64,000 nt of DNA from Bacillota bacterium (GCA_023390815.1 JAEWCC010000007.1:62001-126000), one strand, 5' to 3'. Numbered from the stretch's first letter, positions 28,240-35,959 are shown. Numbers and translations: made by a program. Notes: generated by a model not told the origin, from the letters alone.

Positions 28240-28884
28240 CTATTCCATCTCTAGATCGAATTCTTCGCAACAATGCGGCGCAAAATCGTTATGCCGCACA
28301 AGCACCTGCTGACATATGATCGCCCTTTTTGTGGTGCCGCCCATGCGCTTGTCGGTTGTGTCCATGGTGAGCAGTTCCTTTATGACGCCTATGCGCCGCA
28401 GCAGGTCTGCCGTCAGCATCGCGTACCGGTTCCAATCGCGCCTCCGGCAATGTTTCATTCTCCGTTGCGTTAATTGAAGGCATTTCGCCCGCATTTGCTT
28501 TGCACGGTCTTCATCACCGGCATCGTCGCATACCCACGCCGCGCAAAGGTATGCGCGAATTGCGCCTCGTATATCTTTTTGATGCTCACAGTGCAAAGCG
28601 CGCTTCTGGAATAGGTACGCCAGCTTGGGAAGCGCCTTATCCGCGTACGCGTACAGCCGATCCAGCGTATTGCGCCTAACGCGCGGCCACTTGCCGATAT
28701 CCTCGGCGACATAGCCGCAGTGCGGGCACGCCATGATCCAGTAGTTCATTGTGGAACGCAGCATCTCCGCCGGGCGGAAATCGAGATCGGACCCGGAAAA
28801 TGTGCTGAACGACGTCAGCCTTTGCTGTTCACTTTGCCGCCCGCATGCGGCGCAGAATACGGTTGTTTCTTCGATCGTGCTCAT
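28240..28884 (-). CDS. Zinc-ribbon protein with HEAT-family-like tail (214 aa)
   Basis: I use the ATG at 28,884 (MSTIEETTVFCAACGRQSEQ) with AGAGGG upstream. A zinc-binding N-terminal domain has CAACG, then DLDFRPAEM, and MACPHCGYVAEDI, a pattern seen in proteins of unknown function whose two C-x-x-C-G knuckles flank a DLDxRP motif. A helical, TPR-like middle follows (LYAYADKALPKLAYLFQKRA, AYLCAAWVCDDAGDEDRA). The end VRHNDFAPHCCEEFDLEME has H-x-D, H-C-C and E-F-D-L in the same order as the HEAT tails, though the body is unrelated. The first 56 bases overlap the 3' end of the 28,829 gene. Confidence 0.7.
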   Translation of the reverse strand: MSTIEETTVFCAACGRQSEQQRLTSFSTFSGSDLDFRPAEMLRSTMNYWIMACPHCGYVAEDIGKWPRVRRNTLDRLYAYADKALPKLAYLFQKRALHCEHQKDIRGAIRAYLCAAWVCDDAGDEDRAKQMRAKCLQLTQRRMKHCRRRDWNRYAMLTADLLRRIGVIKELLTMDTTDKRMGGTTKRAIICQQVLVRHNDFAPHCCEEFDLEME

Positions 28885-29317
28885 ATGTTTCACCCTCTGC
28901 AGTGTCCGCCCCGTTTGCGGGAGAAGCGTATTTTATCAGATAATCAATGATCATGTGCCTTAACTCTTCGTCATCCTCCGCGGAAAGCCAAGGCTCCGGC
29001 CCCGCATATTCAAAGTGCACCCGCGCCATAGTGCGCACGAAATCGCTGCTGTCCGTCAGGGAGATGTGCCGCAGCAGCGCTTTGTCCTCCAGCCGCTTTA
29101 CCGCCTCGGCACGCACGCTGCTGCTCGGGTCGCCCTGCGCGATCACCGCCATGCAACCCTGGTCCTGCAGCTTATTGACAACCTCAAAGCGCACATCCTC
29201 GTACGTGCTTTTCCGCCACATGCGCATCATGCACTGACTGTCCTCTGTTTTTTCCACCTTCCAGAGCTGGCATGCTTCTCTGAGCTTGTGCCAGCATTCC
29301 GCCAGTCCCATCGTCAT
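28829..29317 (-). CDS. Short HEAT-repeat protein (162 aa)
   Basis: The start MTMGLAECWHKLREACQLW at 29,317 overlaps the stop of the upstream gene by four bases (ATGA), so translation is coupled. Three to four HEAT-like repeats follow (VRFEVVNKLQDQGCMAVIAQGD, here given by its ends VRFEV and IAQGD; VRAEAVKRLEDKALLRHISL). It is followed by VHFEYAGPEPW, a faint echo of the VHFDL tail, and then an acidic and a basic extension. It ends EHDRRNNRILRRMRAAK. It is the smallest member of the group and lacks the full tail module. Confidence 0.7.
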   Translation of the reverse strand: MTMGLAECWHKLREACQLWKVEKTEDSQCMMRMWRKSTYEDVRFEVVNKLQDQGCMAVIAQGDPSSSVRAEAVKRLEDKALLRHISLTDSSDFVRTMARVHFEYAGPEPWLSAEDDEELRHMIIDYLIKYASPANGADTAEGETYEHDRRNNRILRRMRAAK

Positions 29318-29823
29318 AGTTCCTTTTCCTGCCCGCAGATGGTGCACTGCAGCCACTTCTGCCTGTCACACCCGCAGGGAGGCCCTTGCGGATCTGGGTT
29401 CCCGTAATCCGGATCGCCATAGCTGAGACCGCAATCAACATAGGGGAGGAAACCCGTTCCACCACACGCCGGACAAATCCTCATCACCCAGTCATGGTTT
29501 TCGTTTCGTTGATTCCCACAACGGCGACACCTACACCCGTTCCAGTCGTGGCCTTGTTCCGTGCAGATCAGATTGTTTCTCCGTTTTGTTCTTTCATGTA
29601 AGACTCTTTCTTTGATCGCGGCTGCGCCTTTCACGATGCCGAAAATAGCGAAGCCTGCTAGCACCGCGCCCACTGTAATTACCCAGAGTATCCCAAACCA
29701 TTCGGGCACGCCCTCACCCCGCAGGAATATCAGCCAGCCGAAACCCGTTAGTATAATACCGCCCACCGTCAATGCCAGCAAGCCCAGCAATATTTCAACC
29801 ACGAGTCCAATAAGCCTTTTCAT
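29314..29823 (-). CDS. Membrane protein with HDW zinc-binding domain (169 aa)
   Basis: Two N-terminal membrane segments (residues of about 5-33 and 42-68) are followed by a basic stretch. Then comes CTEQGHDWNGCRCRRCG with a second HDW, a Cys/His motif found in many clostridial proteins of unknown function. More Cys pairs follow (CPACGGTGF, which is DnaJ-zinc-finger-like, and CTICG). GAGGAGG precedes the ATG. Its stop overlaps the start of the next HEAT-like gene. A cytoplasmic metal-binding domain anchored in the membrane is likely; function unknown. Confidence 0.7.
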   Translation of the reverse strand: MKRLIGLVVEILLGLLALTVGGIILTGFGWLIFLRGEGVPEWFGILWVITVGAVLAGFAIFGIVKGAAAIKERVLHERTKRRNNLICTEQGHDWNGCRCRRCGNQRNENHDWVMRICPACGGTGFLPYVDCGLSYGDPDYGNPDPQGPPCGCDRQKWLQCTICGQEKEL

Positions 29824-29856
29824 GCCTGCCTCCTCAACATTCGCAATACCTCCCGG

Positions 29857-30363
29857 TCAATTGTCATCCTCGTCATACTGCTCGTCTGATAACACCGCGT
29901 AAGCGGTACGGAAGCCTTCGCACATGCGCGCCATTTCCAGATAACAATCCTTTTGCGTATTGAAATACAGCTTAAGCCAAAGATACTGAGCCTCCCACAA
30001 CGTTATCGTATCTTGTTCAAGGCCGGAATTCGGGTGGATGTGAATATCCATCAGTATCTGCGCTAGTACCGCGTTGGCGCCTTCGCTATCCGACTTTTCC
30101 ACTTCACGCCGGATAAGCTCCTCCGTTTTGCGGTAGGCCTGCCATGCCGCTTCAAATAGGTATTTTGAATCGTTGCCGAAACATGCTTCATAGTGGCGAC
30201 ATCCCTCGCAATACTTTCCTTCAAAATTCGAGTCGCAGGGCGGTACGAATTCCGTGCCGTTTTCCTCAATGTCCCGGGCGCGGGTTTCCAGCTTGCCCGC
30301 CTCCTTATGCATTTTATATATTCCGGCTACGGCCGGGTCATCCAGAATGGCACGGTTGCTCAC
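29857..30363 (-). CDS. Hypothetical Cys-containing helical protein (168 aa)
   Basis: I use the GTG at 30,363 (first residues VSNRAILDDPAVAGIYKMH), which overlaps the TGA of the upstream gene (GTGA) behind GGCGGAG; an in-frame extension upstream lies in that gene. A Cys cluster YCEGCRHYEACF could bind a metal. The rest is helical with an acidic end (YDEDDN). No family was recognised. The coupled start suggests a shared job with the zinc-finger membrane protein before it. Confidence 0.6.
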   Translation of the reverse strand: MSNRAILDDPAVAGIYKMHKEAGKLETRARDIEENGTEFVPPCDSNFEGKYCEGCRHYEACFGNDSKYLFEAAWQAYRKTEELIRREVEKSDSEGANAVLAQILMDIHIHPNSGLEQDTITLWEAQYLWLKLYFNTQKDCYLEMARMCEGFRTAYAVLSDEQYDEDDN

Positions 30364-30644
30364 ATCTCGCCTCCGCAATGTGGGCAAACATTTACAAAAT
30401 GCTTGCATGTACATTCTCCTGAGTCCCCGGTATACGCGCCATTGCCCTGCCCTGTTCCGTGGCAGATCGAACAGCCTTCGTCGTAATAAGAATGCACATC
30501 CTTATAATTAACAACCTCGCCGCAATGAGGACACATCTCCAGGTCGCGTTTTTTTGACAAATTGCGATTAAATCGTCTTATTGACACAAAAGCATAAATC
30601 GCTGGTATGCATAACACAGCCAGCACTAATAAAGAATATTCCAT
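30360..30644 (-). CDS. Small membrane protein with DnaJ-like zinc finger (94 aa)
   Basis: The start at 30,644 (MEYSLLVLAVLCIPAIYAFV) has a GGAGAGG-type site upstream and gives an N-terminal membrane segment. Cys pairs follow: CPHCGE, CSICHGTGQGNG, CTCKHF and CPHCGG. The C-x-x-C-x-G-x-G knuckle is of the kind found in DnaJ zinc fingers. It is translationally coupled to the downstream gene through a GTGA overlap. It may bind zinc at the membrane; no function can be assigned. Confidence 0.65.
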   Translation of the reverse strand: MEYSLLVLAVLCIPAIYAFVSIRRFNRNLSKKRDLEMCPHCGEVVNYKDVHSYYDEGCSICHGTGQGNGAYTGDSGECTCKHFVNVCPHCGGEM

Positions 30645-30687
30645 ATTGCATCCTCTCCTTCTGTCGAGACCATCATATGCATAATCC

Positions 30688-31116
30688 CTATTTTCCGAGG
30701 GGCTGAAGTTCGAAATGCTTAAGTGCATTTTGTGTCTCCGCATACTCCATGCCATGCGCGATGCAGTACAGCAGCATTGCGTCTCTTTTTATGCGGGGGT
30801 ACAGTTCTCCCTTTTCAGCGATTTTAAGCATTTTTTGTGTCTTCTCAACATTCAGTCCAAACCCCAAAGCAAGCTGAATCACCTTGTCGCGCGATGGTTT
30901 TCGAGTACCGTTGAAAATTTGATGCCCGTATGTACGCTCAATGCCGGACCGCTTGATAACATGCTGCGGTGTCTTTCCGCTGTTTTGACATAGTTCCCTG
31001 ACGTAATCTGAAAATGAAGGCAGCTCAGGCATGTTCATTTGATCAACATACTGATTGATATTTTTCGTTTTATATAGGCTTTCGAGTAAATCGCCGGTGG
31101 ACATTTTCTTCTCCAC
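30688..31116 (-). CDS. Helix-turn-helix regulator, orphan of kinase module (142 aa)
   Basis: A GTG at 31,116 behind GGAGG is preferred because it matches the start of the homologous remnant at 32,240 (ISTGDLL against MSTGDLL). The helix-turn-helix region contains IFNGTRKPSRDKVIQLALGF, nearly identical in the 35,186 regulator (LFNGTRKPSRDKVIQLAFGF). There is no kinase gene after it, unlike the 35,186 copy, so it seems to have lost its partner. The C-terminal helical part (YPRIKRDAMLLYCIAHG) is also shared and is probably a dimerisation or kinase-contact region. Confidence 0.7.
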   Translation of the reverse strand: MEKKMSTGDLLESLYKTKNINQYVDQMNMPELPSFSDYVRELCQNSGKTPQHVIKRSGIERTYGHQIFNGTRKPSRDKVIQLALGFGLNVEKTQKMLKIAEKGELYPRIKRDAMLLYCIAHGMEYAETQNALKHFELQPLGK

Positions 31117-31190
31117 AATGAACCTCCATTTGCATTAACCCCTTTCACCCGCAATAGCGCCGCAGGGGGCAACTTTCTATACATCTTTGG

Positions 31191-31745
31191 TCAATCCCTC
31201 GCTGTCATCTTTTCCATAAGCCTTTCAAATATGTTGGTTTGTATACAATAACGGGGGTCTCCTGCTCGCAATGCTGCCAGCACGTCACCAGCTTTCTGCC
31301 AATAAAGGCCGCAGATTTCTTCCCTTTGAAACCGCTCCAGATCAATATCATTTACTTTTAATACATACACTCGGTCGATTTCGTTGTTGATAAATCTCGA
31401 TCCATGGAATTCGGCTTCCCAGCTTACATGCTGATCAAACAGAAATTCAAGTCCCTCTCCCGACTTTATGCCCAGCTCTTCCTCAAGCTCTCTATTCGCG
31501 GTTGTCTCATATGTCTCTCCTTTGGCGACATGCCCCGCGCAGGAGGTGTCGAAACAATTCGGAAATGCATCCTTATCGGGGCTTCGCTTCTGCAGCAGAA
31601 CGGAAAAGTCGTTTCCATCCGAACCTTCCCGAATGACCCATACGTGAGCGCTGGCATGCAAATCTCCGTCCCTATGCACCTCTTTACGGTCTTTATATAC
31701 TCCGCTACTGCTCCCGTCCATGTTTATAATCTCCAACTGTTCCAT
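31191..31745 (-). CDS. Nudix hydrolase (184 aa)
   Basis: The start at 31,745 (MEQLEIINMDGSSSGVYKDR) has AAGGAG 6 bp upstream. The Nudix box is clear: GHVAKGE, then seven residues, RELEEELGI, fitting G-x5-E-x7-R-E-U-x-E-E-x-G-U. The N-terminus (VHRDGDLHASAHVWVI) and the CAGHV motif resemble the isopentenyl-diphosphate-isomerase-like Nudix subgroup. That group hydrolyses nucleoside or other diphosphates; the exact substrate is unknown. It is preceded by a terminator, so it has its own promoter. Confidence 0.85.
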   Translation of the reverse strand: MEQLEIINMDGSSSGVYKDRKEVHRDGDLHASAHVWVIREGSDGNDFSVLLQKRSPDKDAFPNCFDTSCAGHVAKGETYETTANRELEEELGIKSGEGLEFLFDQHVSWEAEFHGSRFINNEIDRVYVLKVNDIDLERFQREEICGLYWQKAGDVLAALRAGDPRYCIQTNIFERLMEKMTARD

Positions 31746-31866
31746 GGCCGTCTCCTTACGTTGTTGAATGTAACCCATCATGCGAATGTGCACTTCCTGA
31801 ATTAAAGCGATTAGCCGTTTATGTGAAATCAATATGATAAAAGAATTATAGCAAATTATAAAAGTG

Positions 31867-31903
31867 AAAGGTGTGCAGTCTGCACACCTTTGTTGCTTTT
31901 TTT
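31867..31903. terminator. Bidirectional terminator, GTGTGCAG palindrome copy 2
   Basis: Perfect 12-base arms AAAGGTGTGCAG and CTGCACACCTTT flank a single T, followed by GTTGCTTTTTTT on the plus strand and by CACTTTTATAA on the minus strand. It separates the regulator-kinase remnant from the Nudix gene. Confidence 0.7.
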
Positions 31904-31922
31904 ACGTAAATTGTTTTTTTTA

Positions 31923-32240
31923 TTAGTATATTACCGGTATATAATCTATATTGCTTCCCGTTAGCGCCTGAGCGGCATCGCGCATATCCTCTGTGAACGT
32001 AACGGTTTCAAGATTTGGCAGCGTGGTAAGAGGAGAAAGATCAATTTGCGGCATATTCCATACTCCCACATTATTAAGATTCACCAGGTTTTCAATCCCT
32101 TAAAGCGTTGTGATCTCCACGTCGTTAATATACTCTGAAAACGATGGCAGTCCTATTTCGCTGTGATTGAAGTAATCTTCTATATTTTCTGATCGATAAA
32201 GGCTTTTAAGCAAATCGCCAGTAGATATCACTTCTTTCAT
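31923..32240 (-). pseudogene. Fusion remnant of a regulator-kinase module
   Basis: The ATG at 32,240 (GGAGG upstream) opens with MKEVISTGDLLKSLYRSENI and LPSFSEYIND, matching the N-terminus of the helix-turn-helix gene at 30,688. It then jumps straight into VEITTL, a TAA (probably from CAA), and GIENLVNLN, IDLSPLTTLPNLETVTF and IPVIY. That matches the last repeats of the kinase ectodomain at 33,435 (LDLSPLRSLPYLKTVVI). About 2 kb, covering the rest of the regulator and nearly all the kinase, is deleted. Confidence 0.8.
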
Positions 32241-32329
32241 AATGTGTGTCCTCCGTTTGGTGCAGATACGTCACCGTTTCGCTTTGTTGCTAACATCGTA
32301 ATAAGTAATTGATACTTAAATTTTAACAA

Positions 32330-32380
32330 GAAAAAAAGCCGAATGGTGTGCAGCCTGCACACTTTTCAGCTTTTCGGTTA
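32330..32380 (-). terminator. Terminator, GTGTGCAG palindrome copy 3
   Basis: The core GTGTGCAGCCTGCACAC sits between AAAAAAGCC and CAGCTTTT segments that extend the stem. Reading the minus strand, GGCTTTTTTTC follows, as in a Rho-independent terminator. It lies just after the lipoprotein gene ending at 32,444. Confidence 0.7.
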
Positions 32381-32443
32381 CTTTTATTGTTTTTATAACT
32401 TCATGTTCCAGCAAGCATCTTCTTCGTAGTTTTTCTTGAATGT

Positions 32444-33284
32444 TTACTGCAGTTCCAGAATATAATCAAAGGCCTCCGCAAGCACCGGCGCCATTGCCGC
32501 TCCGCTGGGATCGTCACCTATTTCCCCTTGTCTGTCTCCTTCTGTGATGTTGATGGTTTCGGGCGGGTCATCTCCTTCAATTACAGGGTATGTTTTTAGC
32601 ACTTCACCGTCCGGGTAATGCACCACGCTGATCTCAAGCAATACCTTTTCTGCCGTCCCTCCGTTGCTGTATGTACCCACGATTTTTGTCCTATATCTAA
32701 GAACCACCACATATTCCACTTCATCCAGGGAGGATGGCAGTAGTTCTTCCGGCAGCGCCGCTGTAAGCCCCAGCTTCACTTCCTCTTCCGGTTTATACCG
32801 TGGTGCGATGTATACGAGAGCTTTCCCCTTTGCATCCGTGCCGCATTGGAATATAAATTCGCCTTCGGATGTCAATAAACGCATGGACTGCTGGTCTCCC
32901 ACATGCACCAGTGCAGCCTGTGTGTCGGCAAAGTGATTATAGAGCAGCTCATGATAAGTGCGCATCAGTGCAAATTGTTCATTTGTGTCCTTCCCTGTAT
33001 TGAAATAATGGCTGATGGCGTAGTTATACATATTCTTTTAGCATAGGTTCATATTCGTATTTGTATATATACATATGATTAGCCTTGCCCACCTTGGTGA
33101 GAATCGCGCCCGCATTTGTATAATCCTTTGCCCTTATCAGGTCGTCTATCAGGCGGGTGATACCTTCCACGTCGTCTTTATCATCGAGCTTTGCGTATTC
33201 CCCCATTGGGTCTGTATGTACTGCGCAGCCGCACGCCACGCAAGCTATAACGACAGCAGTCAGAAAAAAAAGCACCTTTTTCAT
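32444..33284 (-). pseudogene. Lipoprotein gene split by a frameshift
   Basis: The ATG at 33,284 begins a lipoprotein signal (MKKVLFFLTAVVIAC, lipobox VIAC, Cys15). The frame stops at 33,024 after PMLKEYV. A second frame opens eight bases earlier with YNYAISHYFNTGKDTNEQ and runs to 32,444. One extra base at TATGTATAAC would join them into about 280 residues. The C-terminal part resembles the membrane protein at 3170 (VEYVVVLRY, then GDDPPETI). Two coupled genes are an alternative, but the second frame has no ribosome site of its own. Confidence 0.6.
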
Positions 33285-33376
33285 GAAGTTTCCCCCTACG
33301 ATTAATTTGGGTCGATGTTTCTAACGCACATAACAGGGCTTGGTTATTACAATTATCTATGACAATCATAGCAAAC

Positions 33377-33419
33377 AAAAAAGCCTAATGGTGTGCTGTC
33401 TGCACACTTCTAGGCTTTT
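33377..33419 (-). terminator. Terminator, GTGTGC palindrome copy 4
   Basis: Outer arms AAGCCTA (33,381) and TAGGCTT (33,411) enclose GTGTGCTGTCTGCACAC. The minus strand continues with TTTTTGTTTG. It lies directly after the kinase gene stop and would end the regulator-kinase transcript. Confidence 0.75.
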
Positions 33420-33434
33420 ACATATCAAATTATT

Positions 33435-35189
33435 TTACTCGTATATGACTTCGATGCCCGTTCCTTCTAACGCTTTTACTGCCTTAATCATATCTTCACT
33501 TATAACAACGGTCTTCAAATACGGAAGCGATCTAAGAGGAGATAAATCAAGATTGGGCATACCGTTGAGCCAAACATAAGTAAGTCCAGTGAAGCTTTGA
33601 ATACCTTCCAACGACGCAAGCTGCATCCGGTACATCATCAGTTCCTCCAGTCCATCGATACCAGAGAGTGAGGAGATCGAATCAATCGAAGTATATCCGA
33701 TTTTGAGCTGCCTGACTCTTTTGCCCTGCAAATACGGTAAAAACTTTTTCGGTTCTATCCCTTCCATATGCAGATATTCGATATCGCCTAGTTTGCTTAG
33801 CGCTGAATAATCTTCTGCCCTGCAGTTCGTAAGCACAAGTTCCTTCAGTTTCGGGCACCTGGACAGCGGCGATATATCCGTTACATAATCCCAGCTGTTC
33901 AATGCAAAATGCTCCAGATTGGATAATTGCCCTACAACCTGGATACTTTCTATCGGACATTCTATGATATCAAGAAACTTAAGGTTTTTTAGCCGTTCGA
34001 GTACAGATATATCGGTTATATCCTGACGGCCAAGGCCTAGCTTTTGAAGGTTTTTCAGTTTTATTATATCGTTAATATTACTGAGTCTTATGTTTCCCGC
34101 AGCAATGGTGCCGCTCTCCACCTGAGGCCGCACGTTGTAATAGTTGTCTAACGTTTTCACCGCCTGATCGGCATATATATACAGCTCCGTAACTTTATCA
34201 AGTTCCTCGGTGGTGATTGGCTCGCCTTCCGCCTTTCCCAGCTGAAGCCGCACAGCCTTCTCTATGAGTGGCTCAGAAAAGTATGCGTATGAATTGTTAT
34301 AAAACACAGGAGGTCTGATATCGGTAAATCTTCCGACAGCAAAGCCTGCAGTCAGCATGGTAAATGATACAAGTGCAATGCCTAGCACCAACAGCATCTT
34401 CTTCTTTTTGTGCCCGTCGGCGTTTTGAAGCGCCTTTCTGACTTGTTCCGCATCACGATATCTATCTTTCGGCGCAAATGCCATACATTTGCGTACTATG
34501 TGCTCCAGCCTACGATTCTTTAAGCGTAAAGCCTTCAATGATGTGCGTCCTGTCAATAGCCAAGCAAGTACTACGCCCAAAGAAAATATATCAGCACGAT
34601 TATCGGTTTGAGAAAACCCATATTGTTCGGGCGGCGCAAATTCCTGCGTGCCGAAGAAAACGGTGTCTGCCCGTGCGGATTCGTCATACTCACGCGAAAT
34701 ACCAAAGTCGATCAGCGTAACTTTTCCGCTTTCGTCAATTACAATATTCTGCGGTTTGATGTCCCGGTGAATGATGGGTGGCTTTTGCCCATGAAGATAG
34801 GCGAGTATTTCGCATAGTTGAATGCCGACATTAATGATCTGCGTTTCCGAAAGCGGTTCTTCCAGCCGGCTTAACGGGATACCCCGCGCATATTGACGTA
34901 CAACACAGAGCATATTTTTGTTTTGAAACTCCTCCACGAGCTCAGGCAAGCCGCTATGGTGGAGCTTCTTCAGCAGTTCATTTTCTGAAGTTTGAGATAA
35001 TAAAGAGGCATCGGTATAGCACTTTGCAATATAATCGGTATCGAAGCGATCCCTGACGAGCAGTGTCTCCCCCATCTGATTTTGCGCAAGGCATTCCACA
35101 GGCTCATATTTTTCCAGAAAATTCTTGGGATAATAGTTGTCGTCAAATCCTTTAAGAAAATCATTTATAATTTCTCTATCCATAATCAT
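33435..35189 (-). CDS. Transmembrane Ser/Thr kinase with LRR ectodomain (584 aa)
   Basis: Residues of about 29-255 form a Hanks-type kinase: ATP-binding Lys56 in DYIAKCY, the catalytic loop HRDIKPQN at 141-148 and DFG at 161-163, all intact. One membrane segment follows a KKKK stop-transfer (residues 265-286, MLLVLGIALVSFTMLTAGFA). Residues 330-584 carry leucine-rich repeats (LKNLKFLDIIECPIESI and LSNLEHFAL). This gives a sensor with an outside LRR domain and an inside kinase. Its ATG overlaps the TGA of the helix-turn-helix gene (ATGA), so the two are made together, and the regulator is a likely phosphorylation target. Confidence 0.9.
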   Translation of the reverse strand: MIMDREIINDFLKGFDDNYYPKNFLEKYEPVECLAQNQMGETLLVRDRFDTDYIAKCYTDASLLSQTSENELLKKLHHSGLPELVEEFQNKNMLCVVRQYARGIPLSRLEEPLSETQIINVGIQLCEILAYLHGQKPPIIHRDIKPQNIVIDESGKVTLIDFGISREYDESARADTVFFGTQEFAPPEQYGFSQTDNRADIFSLGVVLAWLLTGRTSLKALRLKNRRLEHIVRKCMAFAPKDRYRDAEQVRKALQNADGHKKKKMLLVLGIALVSFTMLTAGFAVGRFTDIRPPVFYNNSYAYFSEPLIEKAVRLQLGKAEGEPITTEELDKVTELYIYADQAVKTLDNYYNVRPQVESGTIAAGNIRLSNINDIIKLKNLQKLGLGRQDITDISVLERLKNLKFLDIIECPIESIQVVGQLSNLEHFALNSWDYVTDISPLSRCPKLKELVLTNCRAEDYSALSKLGDIEYLHMEGIEPKKFLPYLQGKRVRQLKIGYTSIDSISSLSGIDGLEELMMYRMQLASLEGIQSFTGLTYVWLNGMPNLDLSPLRSLPYLKTVVISEDMIKAVKALEGTGIEVIYE

Positions 35190-35632
35190 ATATCCCCAAG
35201 TATCTGTAATCCAAGATCGTGCAGCAAGCCTTGGGTTTCATCAATATTGAAAAGGCGATTGATACAATAGATGATGGCGGCATCCCGTTTTAGACGAGGA
35301 TATAGAGGGTTTTTTTGCGCAATCTGGAGCATTTTCTGAGTTCCTTCCAGATCAAGTCCGAAGCCGAAAGCCAGTTGAATAACCTTATCTCTGGAAGGTT
35401 TCCGCGTCCCGTTGAAAAGCTGATTACAAAATGCCTTTTCGATAGAAGCTCGGTTTGCTATTTCGCTTTTCTTTTCTCCGCGTTCGTTGCGCAACTGTTC
35501 GATATAGTCATGAAAGATTGGCGTTTGCATGTCTACTTCGTTTTTTTCTATAAAACCTTTGATGTCGGCTGTTTTAAACAATCGGCGGAAAAGCGTACTT
35601 GTCCTTAACGTTGAGCTCTTGTCTTCCTGCAT
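35186..35632 (-). CDS. Helix-turn-helix regulator coupled to kinase (148 aa)
   Basis: The ATG at 35,632 has AAAGGAT upstream. The helix-turn-helix core is ANRASIEKAFCNQLFNGTRK with PSRDKVIQLAFGFGL following, an XRE-like fold. The C-terminal helices (YPRLKRDAAIIYCINRL) are shared with the 30,688 orphan. Its stop overlaps the kinase start by four bases. An inverted repeat (35,659-35,688) just upstream is a candidate self-regulatory operator. Together with the kinase it forms a one-operon signalling module. Confidence 0.8.
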   Translation of the reverse strand: MQEDKSSTLRTSTLFRRLFKTADIKGFIEKNEVDMQTPIFHDYIEQLRNERGEKKSEIANRASIEKAFCNQLFNGTRKPSRDKVIQLAFGFGLDLEGTQKMLQIAQKNPLYPRLKRDAAIIYCINRLFNIDETQGLLHDLGLQILGDI

Positions 35633-35658
35633 GTTGACATCCTTTAAAAGAATTATGG

Positions 35659-35688
35659 TTGATAATTGTTATATTTTACAATAATCAA
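35659..35688. promoter_or_regulatory. Candidate operator of the regulator-kinase operon
   Basis: TTGATAATTGT and ACAATAATCAA form an 11-base inverted repeat (10 of 11 matching) around an 8-base AT-rich centre, 27 bp upstream of the helix-turn-helix start. Its place suits autoregulation. Confidence 0.4.
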
Positions 35689-35959
35689 TATAGCATAAAA
35701 GAAGATCTTGTATCAATTATCTTTCTGAAAAACACAATAAAGGTTGTGTAGGACTACAATACATATTGAACAATGAGCCTTTATTATAAAAGATGCAGGA
35801 GCTGACTTATGGAGTATTGCTGAGTTAGCCGCACAAACACTATTGAGGGGACCCAGTCTCGTATCATGAATAATGTAACACAAGAAATTAAGTATCGGCA
35901 ACCCCTTCTTTTATTCGCTTGTAAATATTGCCGAATGCATGGGCTTACTAAGGTTTCCA

